The notes under the pieces are model-generated. The model made no database searches. It was given only the letters and a program-made list of their open reading frames with translations, and was not told the origin of the DNA. This document shows, piece by piece, positions 10,251 through 20,205 of a stretch of DNA of 64,000 nucleotides (position 1 is its first letter; each line of letters starts with the position of its first letter). Position numbers and translations under genes: made by a program. Origin of the DNA: Stomoxys calcitrans. Lineage: Eukaryota > Arthropoda > Insecta > Diptera > Muscidae. Location of the stretch: NCBI RefSeq assembly GCF_963082655.1, contig NC_081556.1, positions 2,294,001 to 2,358,000 on the forward strand, read 5' to 3'.

Positions 10251-10612
10251 TATTTCAAGGTTTTACAAAAGGAATGGCGAAATTAGCATACCCTAGAGTT
10301 ATTCGTTCGGTTTTTGGAAACCGGGTTTGTAGTTTTTTGGGCGAATATGGCAAACGATTTTTTTTAAATTATCACCTTTCGGAATTTTTTTCGATACCGC
10401 AAGTTTCGCAGCAATTATAACCTTAAAAATTGCATCAAATTCATCTTAAAAATTTCAAAATTTTGGCAAAAGAGAAAATCTTATTAAAATTTAGAGTTTA
10501 GAGAAAACTCGGTACACCCTAATGTATCCCCATCCTTAGTGGAGGGTATAAAAAAGAAAACATATGTTTTTAATATTTCCAAAAGATGGAAACTGAAAGA
10601 AAACCAGTAAGG
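10251..10612. other. Non-coding sequence with R1 end-B remnant
   Basis: It is mostly AT-rich. A short R1 end-B-like piece ('atccccatccttagtgga gggtataaaa') lies at about 10523-10555. Confidence 0.45.
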
Positions 10613-10774
10613 AAGGGCAAAAGTCGGGCCGTGCCGATTGTATAATACCCTACACCTACCCTAAAAGTACAATGTGGGAGCTAAAATATATCCAATTCTG
10701 AACCAATTTGATGGACCTCGGCGGATGTTTTCAGATGGGTTATTAAACAATCCGTATCAAATTTCGAGTGATGT
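10613..10774 (+). repeat. R2 head
   Basis: It begins 'gggcaaaagtcgggccgtgc cgattgtataataccctaca' and continues for about 150 bp nearly identically to 44.82-44.98 kb ('ggacctcggcggatgttttc agatgggttattaaacaat'). It then passes abruptly into the GACA microsatellite, so the 3' body of R2 is missing. Confidence 0.8.
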
Positions 10775-10984
10775 AGACAGACGGACAGAAAGACAGACGG
10801 ATAGACAGACAGACAGACTGATGGACAGACAGACGGACAGACAGACGGGCAGACAGACAGACGGACAGACAGACGGACAGACAGACGGACAGACAGACAG
10901 ACAGACGGACAGACAGACGGACAGACAGACGGACGGACAGACGGACAGACAGACGGACAGACGGACAGACGGACAGACAGACAG

Positions 10985-11022
<38 letters not shown>

Positions 11023-11069
11023 GGACAGACAGACGGACAGGCAGACGGACAGGCAGACGGACAGACAGA
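10775..11069. repeat. (GACAGACGGACA)n microsatellite
   Basis: This is an almost uninterrupted array of GACA/GACG tetramers in higher-order patterns (about 295 bp). Both strands have long open frames with TDRQ- or SVCL-type periodic translations, which are artefacts of composition. It is joined directly to an R2 head. Confidence 0.95.
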
Positions 11070-11117
11070 AGGACAGATATCAATGATAAGGGGAATCCTT
11101 TTTGATGCTCAGTCCGC

Positions 11118-11271
11118 ATAGAGGCAGAAGTTTTAATATAGCGGGATACGTCACAAATGTAGTCAGCATTAATAAGGGGATAACTACCGTTGAAAATTCT
11201 CGCCGGGATTCGAACCTAGGTGTTCAGCATCATAGAGGGACATGCCAACCTCTGCGCCACGATGGCCTCCA
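11118..11271 (-). mobile_element. SINE-A, 3'-truncated
   Basis: On the minus strand the head 'tggaggccatcgtggcgcag aggttggcatg' is followed by 'cctaggttcgaatcccggcg' (B box) and the body words for 'gctggcaacatttgtgaggta' and 'taaaacttct' in diverged form. The distal half is missing. Confidence 0.8.
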
Positions 11272-13595
11272 AACTGAAACTGAAAGAAGTCACCCCTTAT
11301 TCCTTTAATAGGATGTTTGTGGGAAAATTTGATTGTTACTCCACTATTTCGCTGGCCATACACCAATATCTCTTTGCTCATTCAGTGTTTCGATATTGAT
11401 GTCTCATTTTACGATGGAGTGTGCTGCAAAAGACAAAAGCCCCCTTTGTAATGGTGTTGCTTGTATGAGTTATTATTGTTGAAAGTGGTATAAAACCTCT
11501 GGCTATAGAGCAGTGGCGGGCACATTAAGACAATTCAATTATTGCCAAGCCTATGGGGCTTGCAAGGGATTTTTTGCTGTTGTGTACCCACACAATAAGG
11601 TTCCATATTGTGTGTGTTTTTTCCCATCACTGCTATAGAGTCATATTTTTATGGCCCTGGCTCCATATCCCTGTATTTCGTTTTTGGTATGACTCTTATA
11701 CAAACGGCAAGCCGGGTATTACTACTCCACCATATTTGTCTATTGCGGATATTGGCTGTCTATGTGCATAACATTGGGGACAATGAGCTTCAAGTAGGTT
11801 TGACAGCGAGTTGAGTATGAGTATGAGTATGAGCATATGTGAACTCACTATCTCTTAACCATTCTCTACTCATGATTCTCCCACATGCATACTTCAAAGA
11901 TTTGCATATTGCGCTCAATGCTTTGTTTTTGTTTTGTTGTGCCAGTAGTGGCAGTGGTGATGAAGGAAAAAATGTTGTTGGCATTGCTGTGTGCCGGCAT
12001 CGTGTGTGTGTGTGTTTTTATGGCTTGCATTTCTATTGCCATCCCTGCTTTGCGGCAAGTGTTGTTTGTTATTTTCGCCTAGCCCAGCAAACAGCGATAC
12101 ACCAGCAATACACCAGCTCTGAGAGGTGGCAAGTGGGTGTGAGGTTATATGGGTCTCTTGGTACGTGTGTTTGTTTATGTCTGTATTTTGTGTGTGCTAC
12201 AAGAAACGTGCGCGACTTAACTATTTGTGAATTTATGACCACTTGGGATGTACCAAAAGATTTTATTTTAACTCTTTTTTGTTTTGTTTCGTTGCTGCCG
12301 CTGCCGTTGTGCTGTCGGGAGTGCTGATATGTTTAGCATATGATGAAGTCGGCAGCAGCTCCCAAAAAGGCTAGTCACAGGGAATTGGCTTCCACTATGT
12401 GTGGGTGTGTGTGTGTGTGTTTGGTGTTTTTGTTTTAAAAATTTCCATAGTTTTATAAGCTCTTCTTTTTTGTTGTTTGTTGAAAGTTGGCTGGCTCATG
12501 TGCTCATATAATTTTCCCCAGCCATTTTACACATTTACATTTGGACAAAATCTCAGAGCTTTTTAAAGTGTATGGGAAAATATAAAAAAGCTAAATTTAT
12601 GGCAATTTTATTTACAAACGTGTTGGGAATAGTGTAACACTAAAAACGATTCTGCACCAACTCACTCACACACACACACACACGACCACCCACATGTGCA
12701 TGTAGACATTCTAACTAAGTATGTGAAAATAAATGTTTGCACCAGTGTCCTGGGGCGCAATCAAACACATACCCCCTCACAGACACACACACACCCACAC
12801 ACACAATCTCTTAGTGTGATTCAGAGAGTGTGCAGTGTTGATTTTTAAAAGGGGGTGTCTAAGAGGGTGTCAGGATAATAAAACAAATTTTTACTATAGC
12901 AGTTGCCAACATGTAAAGTGCTACTAAAACCCGCATATAAATGTTTTAGAGAGCAAAAGCAAGTAACAATTTCAAAGGCCACCCGGATGTGTGAGTGTGG
13001 GAGTTTGCTCCAAAGGATGTAAACTTTAATGATGATTAACTAGAGACGGCCAGCTGGCGATGACCGTGTTGCACAGCAAATATTTTAAATTTATAGACCT
13101 TAAATAAATGTTATGTGTCATAATTGTCATAAAGGACTTGACGATTTAGAAATTTTATTCACCATTTCATTTTGCTTTGGAGTTTTTTCGTTTTTTCTAT
13201 ATGACTGGGTTTTGGGAGTTTTTTTTTGTTTTTGTTAAACAAAATAATTTGAAACTTTTCCTGGATATGAGATTTCAACAGAGTTTTTGGCTTAAATGTT
13301 GCTGGTGGAATGAAATTTTAGCACATAAAGTTTTGTGCCATGTGCAGTTACGTGCGCATGAAAGCGTAATTACTTAGTGTTCATATCGTATGAAGCTATC
13401 GGTGTAAAGTTTTATACGAGTTTTAGTTTTTAAAGGGAAACCCAACCAAAGATTTACTTTGATATCATAGCCTCATTATTTGCACAAAAAAAAGGTAAAC
13501 GCTAATGTTATGGAATTATAATGGATTATCATTGAAGTTATTTGAGATTACAGAACTGAATGACAAAAGGAAAACTATATGCTTACTACGTGTAT
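11272..13595. other. Unique non-coding sequence with microsatellites
   Basis: It contains a GAGTAT run (about 11812-11834), (TG)n at about 12003-12014 and 12400-12421, and (CA)n at 12667-12684 and 12780-12806. Several open frames occur (e.g. 11839-12327 plus), but they run through the TG repeat and give Cys/Val/Phe-rich translations with no recognisable domain. This is the texture of a fly intron or intergenic region. Confidence 0.5.
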
Positions 13596-14197
13596 CCAAA
13601 GGGTGATTTTTTAAGAGCTATAGGAAAGTTAAAAATATATAAAATTCAGCATCGAGCATAAAATCCTTATTTGTATCGATAGTGCGTTCCATGTAATTTA
13701 ATGTTTGAAGATTATTTAATGCAAATGTTGACCGTGACTGCGCTTCAAACGGTCCATCCGCTTAGTCTAATTATGGCATACTCTTTTCAGCGTTTCGGCT
13801 GGTATTTCACGAATAAAAAAATTGGACATCATCTCTCGGTAGCGCTCACCATTCACAGTTAAATTACGATTCGCATCATCTTTGAAGAAGTACGGTCCAA
13901 TGATGCCACCAGCCCATAAACCGCTCCAAACTGTGCCTTTTTCTGGATGCATTGGTAGCTCTTGCAATGGTTCTGGCTGATCTTCACTTCAAAATCGACA
14001 GTTCTGCTTATTTACGTATCCATTGAGCCAAAAATGAGCTTCGTCGCTGAACAGAACAGAGAACCCAGAACCCATTTTGACTATGAAATTCAATAATTTG
14101 CAAGCGTTGTTCGTTAAATTATAGACCAAACTGAAGATGTTTAACAGTGATGCCAGTGTTGCAAAAGAGATAAAAGATAAAAGATCACCCTTTACTT
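13596..14197 (-). mobile_element. Tc1/mariner-type transposon, internally deleted
   Basis: Ends read 'aaagggtgatttttt' on the left and the reverse complement 'aaagggtgatctttt' on the right, giving short TIRs. Between them the minus strand carries transposase pieces. At about 600 bp it has lost most of an element usually over 1 kb. Confidence 0.8.
13690..14075 (-). pseudogene. Tc1/mariner-superfamily transposase remnant
   Basis: Minus-strand translation gives, in order, a piece with 'FSDEAHFWLNGYVNKQNC' (first catalytic Asp), 'SEDQPEPLQELPMHPEKG', 'WSGLWAGGIIGPYFFKDDAN', 'VNGERYREMMSNFF', then directly 'IREIPAETLKRVCHN'. The jump from the catalytic core to the C-terminal region shows a large in-frame deletion that removes the 'WFQQDGA' motif with the second Asp and the third acidic residue. 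Two in-frame stops, after QNCRF and after RVCHN, sit where related proteins have Trp. The product would be inactive. Confidence 0.85.
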
Positions 14198-14207
14198 AAC
14201 AATTTTG

Positions 14208-15560
14208 GTTTTTATACCCACCACCGAAGGATGGTGGTATATTCATTTTGTCCTTCCGTTTGCAACACATTGAAATATCCATTTCCGACTCTATGAAGTA
14301 TATATATTCTTGATCAGGGTAAACATCATAGATTCTTTTTATCCATAAGCAGTTCGAAGATGGGCTATATCGGACTATATCTTGATATAGACCAATCCTC
14401 CGATTTAGCGTCTTAGGTGCATAAAAGCCACATTTATTATCCGATTTGGCTGAAATTTTGGAGAGTGAGTTGCATTAGGCCCTCCGACATCCTTCTTCAA
14501 TTTGGCGCAGATCGGTCTAGATTTGGATATAGTTGCCATATAGACCGATCCGCCGATTTAGGGTCTTAGGCCCATAAATTCCACATTTATTTATTATCCG
14601 ATTTTGCCAAAATTTGAGACAGTGAGTTGTGTTAGGCCTTCCGACGTCCTTCTTCAAATTGGCCCGGATCGGTCTAGATTTGGATATAGCTGCCATATAG
14701 ACCGATCCGCCGATTTAGGGTCTTAGGTCCATAAATTCCACATTTATTATCCGGTTTTGCCGAAATTTGGGACAGTGAGTTGTGTTAGGCCTTCCGACAT
14801 TCTTCTTCAATATGGCACAGATCGGTTTAGGGCCTTGGGGCAATAAAAAGCCACATTTACTATCCGATTTTGCTGAAATGTGGGTCAATAAGTTGTGTTA
14901 GGCCACTCAACATCTTTCTTCAATTTGGTCCAGATCGGTCCAGATTTGGATATAGCTGCCATATAGACCGATCTCTCAATTTAAGGTTTTGAGCCCATAA
15001 AATGCGCATTTATTGTCCGATATCGCCGAAATTTGGGACAGTGAGTTAAGTTAAGCCCCACAACGTCCTTCTTTAATTTAGCCCAAATCGGTCCAGATTT
15101 GAATATAGCTGTCATATAGACCGATCTCTCGATTTAAGGTCTCCGTCTGTCTGTCTGTCTATCCATATTAATTTGTGAACAAAGTAGGTCGCAATTTTCA
15201 CCTAATCGTCTTCAAATTAAGCACCCATACCGAAGCCTATTGAAAATGGACGATTTGAATATAGCTGTTATATATATTTTTGTCCGATTTTGAGAAATAT
15301 TGCAATAAAGTGCTCATTTGTTAACCGATTCTCTCGAAATTTGGCAGATAGGATTTTCCTATGACTCTTAATATTACAGATATCGGTTAAAATTTAGATA
15401 TAGCTATGTATATCGCCCGATTTTCATTTCTAGAGCCACTGCAAGCGCATTTATTGACCAATCTTGCCAAATTTTGCACCCGACTTTCACTTCTAGATCC
15501 ACCGGGAGCACATTTATTCACCAATTTTCCCAAAATTTTCCACAATGCTTTTCTGGACGA
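14208..15560. mobile_element. R1b repeat with tandem monomers of about 153-157 bp
   Basis: The left end 'tatacccaccaccgaaggat ggtggtatattc' and 'ccttccgtttgcaacaca' is the R1/R1b end B. The interior repeats a monomer with 'tttggatatagctgccatat agaccgatc', 'ggtcttaggcccataaa', 'ttattatccgattttgcc', 'gggacagtgagttg' and 'cttcttcaatttggc'. The core recurs at about 14522, 14679, 14945 and 15098, spaced about 157, 266 (one unit partly deleted) and 153 bp. A short 'gtctgtctgtctgtctatcc' follows near 15140. The right end is degraded. No ORF is present. Confidence 0.8.
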
Positions 15561-15570
15561 CTACCACAAT

Positions 15571-16848
15571 TGAAAAGAGGGTTCAGATATTAATTCGCCC
15601 CATGCCACTATGGACATAAACCTAAGCCAGTAATCGGCTTGTTGTGCGCTCTAAAAAACTATAAAGAAGAAGAAGAAAATTTTAAGTTAGGAACTCCGTG
15701 CTACTTACAAAATCCTTAATTGCTTTCAATGCCACTCCCCTAAGTTGGTTCATGTCTGATATTGTGTTTCCACCTAAGTGCCAGTATCTGTTAGACGCGA
15801 AGGCCGGACAATGACAAAGGAAATGCTCCAACATCTCATCATCTTCCCCGCATGCCCTACACATGTTATCACTTGCCGCACCGTTTTTACATAAGTGAGC
15901 TGGTAGTCCTATGTGTCCCATTATGATACCAATAGCTATACTGACCTCCTTTTTGCTTCTTTTCAGTAATAGCCTCGTCTTCTCACGATCTCGATCCACC
16001 CATAGGAATTTCACCGTCCTATCGACCGTTTCGCTGTTCCACAATGTTGCATGCGGATTCGTCACCCACTCCCTTAACTCGGACTGCATCGACCCGAAAG
16101 GCTTCGGGTTAACCAAGTTTATTGACGGCAGTCCTCTGGCCTTCACCGCCAAATCATCTGCCGTTTCATTTTTTTTTACTCCGTTATGTCCCGTCAACCA
16201 AACGATGCGGATTTTTCCATTCTCAGAGAAGGCGTTAATCTCCTTCTTACACTGCAACACTGTTCGTGACCTTACCGTCCTGGTTGTTATTGCCCTTATG
16301 ACAATTTTACTGTCGGTAAAGATGTTCACACTCGACGTTTTCGTGTTAGCACCACACCACTTCACGCATTCCGTGGCTCGGATCTCCGCCTGCAGGACCG
16401 TCTTATGGTCAGGCAGTCTAAAACAGATCTCAGTCCCTGGGTTCTCAATGTAAACCCCCAGGCCCACTCTGTCCCCTAGCTTGATCCATCCAGACGGCAA
16501 TACTAGGGTTGCGTCAGTCCAAGACTGTGCCGCTGGCATCGCTGCCTCGCACTCGACCTCAAATGTCGTCACAGGTATCCGATCGGAAACCTCATCCCTT
16601 CCTTCCAGATTTCCTATCGTCGCCCCGATTATACCGCGATGGTATGAGCTGCTCCCATCCTCAATCTATTCTCCCATCGCTTTAAGTCTCATAGCCGCAG
16701 TGGCTGTCTCACACTTAATTTGTATGTCAATGAGTCGGATATCTGGAATAGTCTCCAGTGCCCTAGTGGATGTAGTCCTCATCGCTCCGCCCATGCCACA
16801 ATACCTAAAGAGTTTGGCGGAAATCAGTTCAGATCTTGTCAACCGGTA
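15571..16848 (-). mobile_element. LINE-L non-LTR retrotransposon, 5'-truncated
   Basis: It carries the C-terminal part of ORF2 (15682-16848) and a 3' UTR of about 110 bp. The 3' UTR block (read on minus: 'gagcgcacaacaagccgatt actggcttagg', 'catggggcgaattaatatct', 'ctcttttca') recurs at 19.2, 22.7, 48.8 and 60.7 kb. Truncation at the 5' end is typical of target-primed reverse transcription. No clear target duplication is visible. Confidence 0.85.
15682..16848 (-). pseudogene. LINE-L ORF2 C-terminal part: thumb/connector, RNase H and CCHC motif
   Basis: A 296-codon open frame (15682-16572) extends upstream in the same frame to about 16848 through one TAG stop, which replaces a Trp codon in 'KAMGE-W-IEDGSSSYH'. 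The RNase H domain shows the four acidic positions expected: Asp in 'SWTDATL', Glu in 'LQAEIRA', Asp in 'IFTDSKI' and Asp in 'NETADDLA'. It is followed by 'LTGHNGVKKNE'-type sequence. Near the C-terminus lies a C-X2-C-X8-H-X4-C motif (CRACGEDDEMLEHFLCHC). RT followed by RNase H followed by CCHC is the arrangement of LOA/I-type LINEs; I lean to LOA. The RT domain itself is missing here. It probably encodes no functional protein. Confidence 0.85.
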
Positions 16849-16859
16849 GTCACGAAATT

Positions 16860-17045
16860 TCTTATTTTTTTTTATTTTTTTTAATTTTTTTATGTTTTTT
16901 AATTTTTTTATGTTTTTTAATTTTTTTATGTTTTTTAATTTTTTTTGTTTTTTTAATTTTAATTTTTTTATTCGTGTTTGGTTTGCTTCTTTTTTATTTT
17001 GTCATTATTGTTGTATTTTTTTATTTTTTTTTTTGTTTATGTTTT
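16860..17045. repeat. T-rich tract with ~20-bp 'tttttttatgttttttaatt' units
   Basis: Almost pure T/A sequence on the plus strand, with three to four similar 20-bp units at about 16880-16945. Open frames are Phe-rich artefacts. Confidence 0.85.
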
Positions 17046-17669
17046 TAAATTTTAATTTGGGTTTTTTCAAAGTATAAACAGAATATTTGTTTTCATTGTT
17101 TCTCATATTTAGCTGCCAAAACGTGTTTTTTTAATTGTTTTATAGTTTCTTCATTTGTTTTTCTATCTTTAATTATTGGAAGACAAATTTCTTTCTCTAT
17201 TTTTGTTAATCAAGAACATTTAAAATATTGCCTATTTAAATGCTATTGAAAAATGCTGACTCATCTAAAAATTTATTTTAATTGACATCATGCCTTGTGT
17301 GTCTCAAAATTAGATTTCCTTTTCAAATTCTAATTTTATTGTAGTATTCTATTTTGTTGTTTAATTTTTAATTGCGTTTGCATAAGAAACTCATTCCAGC
17401 AATGACTAATCAAATATGTTAAGCAAACTGGCATCTGTCATCGTCATCAAATATGAATGCCAGTAAAATGTGTCAATTTATTTAATTTTATAATAAAGTA
17501 TAAAAGGATTACACTTAAAGAGGTTAAACAACAATTTCCTTGAAAGTTTCCAAGCACTTACACACTTGAGAGACAACTACGAGGGTCGCTTGTAAAGGCA
17601 AACATTAGTTTTGAAAGTAGAAAAGTTGCAAATGGCAACGAAATGAAAACAAGTCTTAACATTGCAATT
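17046..17669. other. AT-rich non-coding sequence
   Basis: I recognise no repeat family and no coding signal here. Confidence 0.4.
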
Positions 17670-17734
17670 CCTAACCATACTAGTGTTGCCAGATGCAAAC
17701 TAGAAACTCGAATCCTAGAATGGTCAGAAATGTA
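17670..17734 (+). repeat. 65-bp direct repeat, left copy
   Basis: Starts 'cctaaccatactagtgttgc' and is matched at 19317-19381 with about three differences. It lies immediately upstream of the LINE-L copy, as a target-site duplication would. Confidence 0.8.
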
Positions 17735-19316
17735 TAAAAAGTAACCATCCGGCGTTACTACAATAGGAGGCTGACTATCTGGCGCCTCATCTAGCCTATA
17801 TTTTCACAGCGTGCCTAGGACTTGCATGTACTCCGAAAGCCTTGGAGGAGGCAAGGGAGTTTTTTATACCCTAGCCCGGCAAGGCAAGTTATGCGACACC
17901 AAAGGACTATAAGCCTTACGTCCTTTCTACTCAAAACCCTGGAACGCATTATGGATACCATGGTAAAGAGTAGGACCTCCAGCGAATTGCTTAAATACAA
18001 ACAGCATGCCTATGTCAAGGGAAGTTAGGTGGAGACTGCCCTGCACGAGGTTGTGCATAAAATAGAAAAATCGTTCGATGCCAAGACGTACACATTGGTG
18101 GTTTGCATTGATAGGAGGAGGCGTTTAATAATGTGCGGACCGACACATTGATTCAATCCTCAGACCAGCACCGTGTGGATCAGGTCCTATCTTAAGGAAC
18201 AGGTGGATAAATTGCGGGTCCCATGACATAAATATAAGGAACGCACCACAGGGGGCCATTTTATCGCCACTTCTTTGGGTGACCACAATAAATGACCTAT
18301 TACGAATGCTGACTGAGGAGGGATTTGAATCCGTCTGCAATGCATACGACGTAATAATACTTTTAAGAATTAAGGATCCGAACGAGCTATGCAGAAGGGC
18401 CGAAAGGGTCTTGCATATGGCTTATGACTGTGCTAGACCCAGGAGTCTAAATGTTGACCCAGAGAAGACTGAAATATGCCTGTTCACGAGGCAGAAGAAG
18501 GTGGACCAAATTAAGTCACCACGTTTCCTCAATAAGACGATTTCTATATCTGACAAGGTCAAATACTTAGGTGTGATCTTGGACAGGGAACTGAATTGGA
18601 AGTGTCACATTCTGGAGCGTACTGAGAAGGCTCACAGATGTTGGTGCTAACGCAAGGACGTCGAGTGTAAACATCTTTACGGGCAGTAAAATGGCCATAG
18701 GGCAATAACAACCAAGAGGGTGGGGTCACGAACAGACTCACAGTGTTAGAAGGTGCCGGGCCATAATGGAGTTAGAGGGAATGAAAGGGCAGACGATTTG
18801 GAAGTGAAGGCCAGAGAACTGCCGTTGATAAACTGGTATAAGCCGATGCCTTTCGGGTCGACGCAGTCCGATTTAAGGGCGTGGGCGACAAACAAAAGCA
18901 TGTAATATTGTGGAACAGCGAAACAGAGGAAGTAAATATCCTGAAAGGAAGGAGGAAGGAAGTCAGTATAGCTTTTGGTGCCTTAACGGGACTCATAGAA
19001 CTACGAGCTCACTTATGTACAATCAGTGCGGCAAGTGATAGATGATGATGTGTAGGGCCTGTAGCGAAGATGTTGAGACGTTGGAGCATTTCCTAAGTCA
19101 TTGCCCGGCTTTCGCGGCTAACAGACACTGGTACTTAGGTGGGGACATAATAACAGACATGAACCAACTTAGGTATTGAAAACAATAAAGGATTTTGTAA
19201 GTAGCGCGGAATTCATAACTTAAAATTTTTTTAGAGTTTACTTTATAGTTTTTAGAGCGCACAATAAGCCGATTACTGGCTTAGGTGTATGTCCATAGCG
19301 GCATGGAGCAACCTTA
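17735..19316 (+). mobile_element. LINE-L copy, 5'-truncated and internally deleted
   Basis: It contains RT and RNase H/CCHC pieces and the 3' UTR block 'gagcgcacaataagccgatt actggcttagg', ending near 'catggagcaacctta'. The whole unit is flanked by 65-bp direct repeats. Internal deletions remove the RT thumb and half of RNase H. Confidence 0.8.
17780..19215 (+). pseudogene. LINE-L ORF2 pseudogene: RT, RNase H fragment, CCHC motif
   Basis: Across several frames the translation reads an RT beginning ('PKALEEAR.VFYTLARQG', 'KDYKPYVLSTQNPGTHYG'-like in broken frames, then 'LLKYKQHAYVKG'). The RT palm follows (18279-18650: 'TTINDLLRMLTEEGFESVCN', 'AYDVIILLRIKDPNELCRRA', 'DPEKTEICLFTRQKKVDQ', 'KYLGVILDRELNWKCHI'). 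The catalytic YADD box is damaged, reading N-A-Y-D instead of Y-A-D-D as at 33.8 kb. It then jumps to an RNase H piece ('ARTSSVNIF') and, after a second deletion, to 'GHNGVRGNERADDLEVKARE'. The CCHC region lies near 19.05-19.1 kb ('CRACSEDVETLEHFLSHCPA', with Ser for one Cys). Multiple stops and frameshifts show it is dead. Confidence 0.8.
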
Positions 19317-19381
19317 CCTAACCATACTAGTGTTGCCAGATGCAAACTTGAAACTCGAATCCTAGAATGGCCAGAAATATA
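19317..19381 (+). repeat. 65-bp direct repeat, right copy
   Basis: It matches 17670-17734 over its full length, with about three substitutions, directly after the LINE-L 3' end. Confidence 0.8.
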
Positions 19382-19504
19382 CACTGAAAAAATGTTTGTC
19401 CTAATTTTAAAGATTCGAGCCAAAGATTAGCAAACTGAATTTGAAGATAAAGAATTTTCCAACTTTTTAAGGAAACATTCCCTTTTGTGAAAAATATTTT
19501 CCTC

Positions 19505-20205
19505 TATATTGAGTTTTTTTGTCCATAAGCAGATTAAGTTCGAAGATGGCTACATCGGGTTATATCTTGATATACCCCCCATATAGACCGATCCGCCAAT
19601 TTAGGGTCTTAGGCCCATAAAAGCCCCATTTATTATCCGATTTTGCCGAAATTAAAGGCAGTGAGTTGCGTTAGGCTACTAGGCATCCATCTTGAATTTG
19701 GCTCTAATCGGTCGATATTTGGATATAGCTGCCATATAGACCGATCTCTCGATTTAAGGTCTTGCGTCCATAAAAAGCGCATTTATTTTCCGATTTTGCC
19801 AAAATTTGGGACAGTGAGTTAAGCTAGGCCCCTCGATATCTTTCTGCAATATGGCACATATTGGCCCAGATTTGGATATAGCTGCCATATAGACCGATCT
19901 CTCGATTTAAGGTCTTGGCCCCCTTAAAGTCGCATTTATTGTCCGATTTCGCCGAAATTTGGGACAGTGAGTTGTGTCGGGCCTTTAGACATCTTTCTTC
20001 AATTTGGCTCAGATCGGTCTAGATTTGGATATAGCTGCCATATAGACCGATCTCTCGATTTAAGGTCTTAGGCCCATAAAAGGCGCTTTTATTGTCCGAT
20101 ATCGCCGAAATTTGGGACAGTGAGTTGTGTTAGGCTTTTCGACATCCGTGTCGGATTTGGTCCAAATCGGACCATATATCGATATAGCTGCTAGGGAGGT
20201 ATGAA
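19505..20205. mobile_element. R1b repeat with regular 153-bp monomers
   Basis: The core 'tttggatatagctgccatat' recurs at about 19718, 19871 and 20024, exactly 153 bp apart, each followed by 'agaccgatctctcgatttaa ggtctt' and 'gccgaaatttgggacagtga gttg'. It starts within the interior of R1b ('gtccataagcagattaagtt cgaagatgg') and ends in a diverged monomer. There is no ORF. Confidence 0.8.

Noticed and set aside
10674..11119. Open frames of about 120-240 codons with TDRQ- or SVCL-type repeats (also 45852-46656)
   Set aside because: They are read-through of GACA microsatellites on both strands, with no non-repetitive protein sequence.
11839..12327. 162-codon plus-strand ORF as a secreted cysteine-rich protein
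   Set aside because: Cys and Val come from TG-rich simple sequence. There is no signal peptide followed by ordered Cys spacing, and no recognisable family.
14208..15560. Centromeric-type satellite
   Set aside because: Monomers are few, diverged and bounded by element ends, and copies are dispersed rather than in a long array.
16836..17077. Phe-rich membrane protein frames in the T-rich tract (also 35901-36167)
   Set aside because: They are direct translation of poly-T/A tracts.
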